From Schleiferia thermophila (GTDB lineage: Bacteria; Bacteroidota; Bacteroidia; Flavobacteriales; Schleiferiaceae): a stretch of 64,000 nt of DNA. Positions within the stretch are counted from its first letter, which is position 1. Each line of letters opens with the position of its first letter. The stretch covers positions 822,513-886,512 of the forward strand of contig NZ_QPJS01000001.1 in NCBI RefSeq assembly GCF_003337435.1, read 5' to 3'. A program made the position numbers and the translations under genes. Shown in pieces: positions 60,380 to 64,000 of the stretch. A model generated the notes under the pieces. The model saw only the letters and a program-made list of their open reading frames with translations, ran no database searches and was not told where the DNA came from.

Positions 60380-60694
60380 ATGGTAGTACAAGAACTGTTT
60401 TTGACCATCCAAACTGCCTGTTTGCTTCTTGATTCGATAGATCTCTGCTGAGAGTGCTTAAAATGCATTGTGTGGCACCTTTTCATCAATGGCATCTATG
60501 AAAAACGCATTTTTAGAGCGATATTTCAATAGATTATTTGTTTAGCTTTCTTTTGGCCTTCACATGAAAAACGATGACCATGTTTAATCGAATATTTAGA
60601 CCCAATGAAACTGAAAACAACGGCAATTGTATTGATTGCAAACTCGCCTTGTGCGATGGATTGATCAATGATTTGGATTAACGATGCAATCATC
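60380..60694. other. Gap between sulP and the DUF167 gene
   Basis: I see no gene, terminator or clear promoter in this 315-base stretch. A minus-strand frame (60526-60741, 71 codons) encodes a hydrophobic peptide and overlaps the DUF167 start; it has no ribosome binding site or promoter and I do not call it. The stretch may be decayed sequence. Confidence 0.5.
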
Positions 60695-60967
60695 ATGACT
60701 GTAAAAATTGAAGCCAAGCCAAATTCCAGGAAAAATATCATAGAAGTAGTAGACGATTTTACTCTTAAAGTACGAATTGCATCTCCACCTGTAGAAGGTA
60801 GAGCTAATAAAGTTTTAATTGAATATCTCTCTGAGATTTTCGAAATTTCAAAATCAAAAATTCACCTTATAAAAGGCCAGAGTTCAAAAATTAAGTGGAT
60901 AAAAATCGATCTGGAAGAAGATGAATACCGAACTAAGATCGAAAAAATAAGGAATCATCATCGGTGA
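60695..60967 (+). CDS. DUF167/UPF0235 family protein (YggU-like)
   Basis: A 90-residue cytoplasmic protein when started at the ATG at 60695 (MTVKIEAKPNSRKN). The family block VRIASPPVEGRANKVLIEYLSEIF (about 27-50, cited as PPVEGRANKVLIE) is intact and near-invariant in DUF167, followed by IHLIKGQSSKIKWIKI. No function is established. A start at 60668 would add nine residues unlike the family. It marks the last core gene of the window; everything after it looks accessory or decayed. Confidence 0.88.
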   Translation: MTVKIEAKPNSRKNIIEVVDDFTLKVRIASPPVEGRANKVLIEYLSEIFEISKSKIHLIKGQSSKIKWIKIDLEEDEYRTKIEKIRNHHR

Positions 60968-61137
60968 TTTAATGGGTTCCAGATTACCATTATCTTCAAA
61001 TAAGCCCAAAAATCAAAAAGTAATATGAACATTATAGATCGGATCAAAAAGTGCCATTGGGTAGGGCAGAGGGTAAAGAGTGGCCTGATGGTTAGAGCTG
61101 ACTAAGAAGTCTGAAAAATTGAGAAAGATTCAAAAAC

Positions 61138-61425
61138 GTCAGCTGTCAGCAAACTGTTCATCAAAAAAAAAGGAGGTGTTGTAGTACGTAGACGAAGTAC
61201 TTCGGTGGAGTATACCGCATACCGCTCACTGCTAAAGAGCTGCCTGCAACACCGGTAATCGAGTAACCAGCCTACACACTGAATTAGGAGGTGACCTCTC
61301 CATCGGCGATGCCAGTGGCTCCAATCAGGCCGGAAAAATCATCCACTATGCAGTGCCCTCACATACTCCCGTGGCTTCATATACCGCAGGAGTCAGACCC
61401 GATAGCTTTTTCTTCAGATCATCTG
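61138..61425 (+). pseudogene. Degenerate 3' part of a second btuG-like gene
   Basis: This stretch aligns base by base with the 3' part of the btuG-like gene at 53390-53692. Identical runs include CAGGCCGGAAAAATCATCC (61326-61344 against 53597-53615) and the end TTCTTCAGAT. The reading frame is destroyed: the aligned position of an Arg codon is now TAA (61264-61266), there are deletions (for example about nine bases before GAGGTGACC), and no start exists. Weak similarity may reach back to about 61050. The rest of 60968-61561 shows no gene; a small inverted repeat ACTACC/GGTAGT lies at about 61452-61470. Confidence 0.85.
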
Positions 61426-61561
61426 TTTTGCCGGACTGTTTTTTACTGGTACTACCTCTTGCGGTAGTTCCGATTATAGTGAAAGAAGAAAAGCAGAAAA
61501 TTCTATATCCTTTAAATCTTACAAAATCTCACTTTTAGTCTTGCACTTCAATAAAAGAAAA

Positions 61562-61798
61562 TCAATTCCGAGGTTCAGTTTCATCAATATCGTCTGAAAA
61601 CCGAACTTTATGCGCTTGTTTTTTTATTTTGAGAGCAAAATAAATCATTGCCAATCCGGTGAAAAATAATAGTGCTGAACCCCAAACATAGCCTTTTCCG
61701 TAATTCGATAGAATACCATAGTCAAAAACGTATGGATATCCCTGAAAAAATCCAAAGACCGATGAAGCTATCCCAGTGATAAAAAGAATCTTTTTCAT
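61562..61798 (-). CDS. Small membrane protein, unknown
   Basis: A 78-residue protein from the ATG at 61798 with two predicted helices (about 3-20 and 39-58) and a charged C-terminal tail (KIKKQAHKVRFSDDIDETEPRN). I recognise no family. It lies just downstream of the terminator of the Bor-like gene, on the same strand, so it is either read from its own promoter or through that terminator. The possible upstream ATG at 61804 changes little. Confidence 0.55.
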   Translation of the reverse strand: MKKILFITGIASSVFGFFQGYPYVFDYGILSNYGKGYVWGSALLFFTGLAMIYFALKIKKQAHKVRFSDDIDETEPRN

Positions 61799-61807
61799 TG
61801 CCAAAAA

Positions 61808-61842
61808 TTAAAAAAATAAGGGCTATTTGTACAAATAGCCCT
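61808..61842 (-). terminator. Terminator of the Bor-like lipoprotein gene
   Basis: A perfect 24-base palindrome (61819-61842, arms AGGGCTATTTGT/ACAAATAGCCCT) lies nine bases past the stop of the minus-strand gene and is followed on that strand by TTATTTTTTTAA. It also lies just before the next small gene. Confidence 0.85.
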
Positions 61843-61851
61843 GAAGATGAA

Positions 61852-62145
61852 TTATTTCTTAACGATCGTAGTAGTAAGCGTGTAAATTCCGCCTGTAATT
61901 GCGTTCAAAAGACCATCAACAAATGTGTGGGTGATGGTTACGGTGTAATCTTTTGCACCACCTGCCATTATAGATGGATCAGCGGTTTTAACCGGAGCTA
62001 AACCATAAATTAAGTAATGGTTTTTCTCACATACTTCAATGCCTGTTTTTGCACCTTCTCCCACTGAAAAAGTTAAAGTGTAACAAGATGTCATCAAAAC
62101 AGAAATTGCCATAACCAAAATCAAATTGAAAAGAACTTTTTTCAT
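61852..62145 (-). CDS. Bor-family lipoprotein
   Basis: A 97-residue lipoprotein: signal ending VLMTSC (lipidated Cys near residue 21), then FSVGEGAKTGIEV, KNHYLIYGLAPV and DGLLNAITGGIYT, the last being a strongly conserved block of Bor-like proteins (named after the lambda Bor lipoprotein) in Bacteroidota. Bor gives serum resistance in the lambda lysogen; whether this product does anything similar is unknown. The ATG at 62145 is chosen over 62163 because the signal peptide begins there. It ends in a strong terminator. Confidence 0.85.
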   Translation of the reverse strand: MKKVLFNLILVMAISVLMTSCYTLTFSVGEGAKTGIEVCEKNHYLIYGLAPVKTADPSIMAGGAKDYTVTITHTFVDGLLNAITGGIYTLTTTIVKK

Positions 62146-62962
62146 TTTTATAGACGTAATCATTTTTTCCTACTCTTTTGGCTTTTCGGTATTTGCCCCG
62201 TTTTTTGAGTGGTTTCTGGCCTCCATACGCTGTATTTGCATCTCAATAGAGTGTGGTCAGCCCCGTTGTTTTTTTTTATTTTTTTGACCCACGAATTTTT
62301 AAAGCATAATGTTGTTCTCAAGCGCAAAAAAGCAATATCCATTATTTTTTATTTTTTAGGGCATAAGGATCATCATCAATGCATTTTTAATACAACAAAA
62401 CTAACATCACTTATTTTACAAATTTTGCGTTTTAAATTTTATCTTTTCGTAAATTTTATTTGTAGCAACATGAATTTGAATCCGTTGATTCGCTACACTA
62501 CAAAATCCCTTTTTTAAAAAGGATTGAACGGAGGGTTTCTACCTTCGCAAGGATGGTTGATTACTAAGCAACCACCTGAAATTTTTTTTTATTTGGAGAC
62601 AAATCCAAACAGCAATGGATTTAGTACTAAACGCTTCGGTATCTGATTCAAAATTTCATTTGATAAAACTTATTTTGGAGTAAATTGTCTAAGTATAATT
62701 TTTTTTTGCCGTCCTGGTAGGGACTTCCCAATTGTTCCCTATCTATTATTTTATGTGAATTTAGCGGTAAAGAATCCAGGCTATTTTATTCTATAAAGAG
62801 ATCGCTAATACAGATACAGATCATCGCAAAACGCATGACCAATATTTTACTTAAATGACGGTACTTTTTGTGTTGTAATACCCGGAGCTAATGCTATCGC
62901 CCGGGAGCCGTATGTCATCGGATAGTTGATGTGAAGGCAAGGCTTGCGGGCCATATGGGAAG
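62146..62962. other. Long AT-rich non-coding stretch with several hairpins
   Basis: No gene is supported in these 817 bases. Hairpins are seen on the plus strand: TGTAGC...GCTACA (62461-62497, with GAAT/ATTC inside), AATCC/GGATT around a run of T and A (about 62500-62525), and TGGTTG/CAACCA followed by AAATTTTTTTTT (about 62553-62590), which resembles a terminator. ATGAC/GTCAT bracket another structure (about 62854-62917) next to the methylase remnant. Together they could be an unrecognised RNA or decayed sequence. Confidence 0.4.

Positions 62963-64000
<1,038 letters not shown>

Noticed and set aside
60526-60741. 71-codon hydrophobic minus-strand frame
   Set aside because: It overlaps the conserved DUF167 gene, has no promoter or ribosome binding site and matches no family I know.
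61353-61538. 61-codon frame after sulP
   Set aside because: It is the out-of-frame remains of the btuG-like pseudogene plus its downstream sequence, not a gene.
62209-62517. 102-codon plus-strand frame in the AT-rich gap
   Set aside because: Composition follows the AT-rich DNA, with no domain; it runs through two hairpins.

Overview
The window is a stretch of a Bacteroidota chromosome, most like an uncultivated member of the Saprospiria/Chitinophagia part of the phylum; I cannot name a genus from sequence alone. The reasons are: a huge secreted protein ending in a type IX secretion (gliding-motility, type B) sorting domain; TonB-dependent receptors with carboxypeptidase-like N-terminal domains; family proteins largely confined to the phylum (DUF4159, DUF5522, DUF4476, DUF5686); and promoters with the phylum-specific -7 element TAnnTTTG found upstream of many genes. 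Most of the window is ordinary core chromosome; the last 4 kb is decayed and accessory.

Layout. 1-5 kb: a TamB-like envelope protein (cut by the window edge) divergent from tsaD-queA-DUF5522, then convergent DNA-repair and thioredoxin genes. 5-8.3 kb: one 1090-residue T9SS-exported adhesin-like protein. 8.4-14.6 kb, minus strand: a seven-gene run for cytochrome c maturation (ccmC, ccmD-like, ccmE, ccmF) continuing into a LolD-like ATPase, a DUF4159 protein and a methyltransferase. 14.8-17.9 kb: purM-prfA-pyrF. 18-28 kb: small membrane proteins, xerD, an S24-type repressor, pnuC, a glycosyltransferase, a lone nucleotidyltransferase, and a coupled run tsaE-ald-glycosyltransferase-rimB-like-rimK-rsmE. 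28.2-34.5 kb: tRNA-Asp, lysS, an intergenic repeat, a coiled-coil protein, zapA, a 6S RNA, rny, and two small genes. 34.6-46.2 kb: peptidases, outer-membrane proteins, ferritin, a MarR-FKBP pair and an aminotransferase. 46.4-50.3 kb: a split transketolase, a YjjG-type phosphatase and a MATE exporter. 50.3-53.7 kb: a possible small RNA and a cobalamin riboswitch controlling a BtuB-like receptor and a BtuG-like surface lipoprotein. 53.9-60.4 kb: an unknown small protein followed by dabA-dabB-sulP, a candidate inorganic-carbon uptake operon. 60.4-64 kb: a DUF167 gene, a dead copy of the btuG-like gene, two small membrane/lipoproteins, a long non-coding stretch, and the end of a restriction-type methylase broken by an in-frame stop.

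How the genes work together. Translation is a recurrent theme: tsaD and tsaE (t6A on tRNA), queA (queuosine), prfA, rimK with its retropepsin-like partner, rsmE, lysS, tRNA-Asp, rny and 6S RNA. The ccm genes form a reduced System I in which CcmE carries cysteine in place of the usual haem-binding histidine. Vitamin B12 uptake is riboswitch-controlled. The DabA-DabB pair plus a SulP transporter suggests active uptake of CO2/bicarbonate in an organism with no carbon-fixation gene in view.

No unmistakably new multi-gene system is present. The observations most worth following are the two-hairpin candidate RNA at 50.3 kb, the dabA-dabB-sulP operon with its unknown leader gene, the structured intergenic repeat at 30.4 kb, and the decayed second btuG-like copy.
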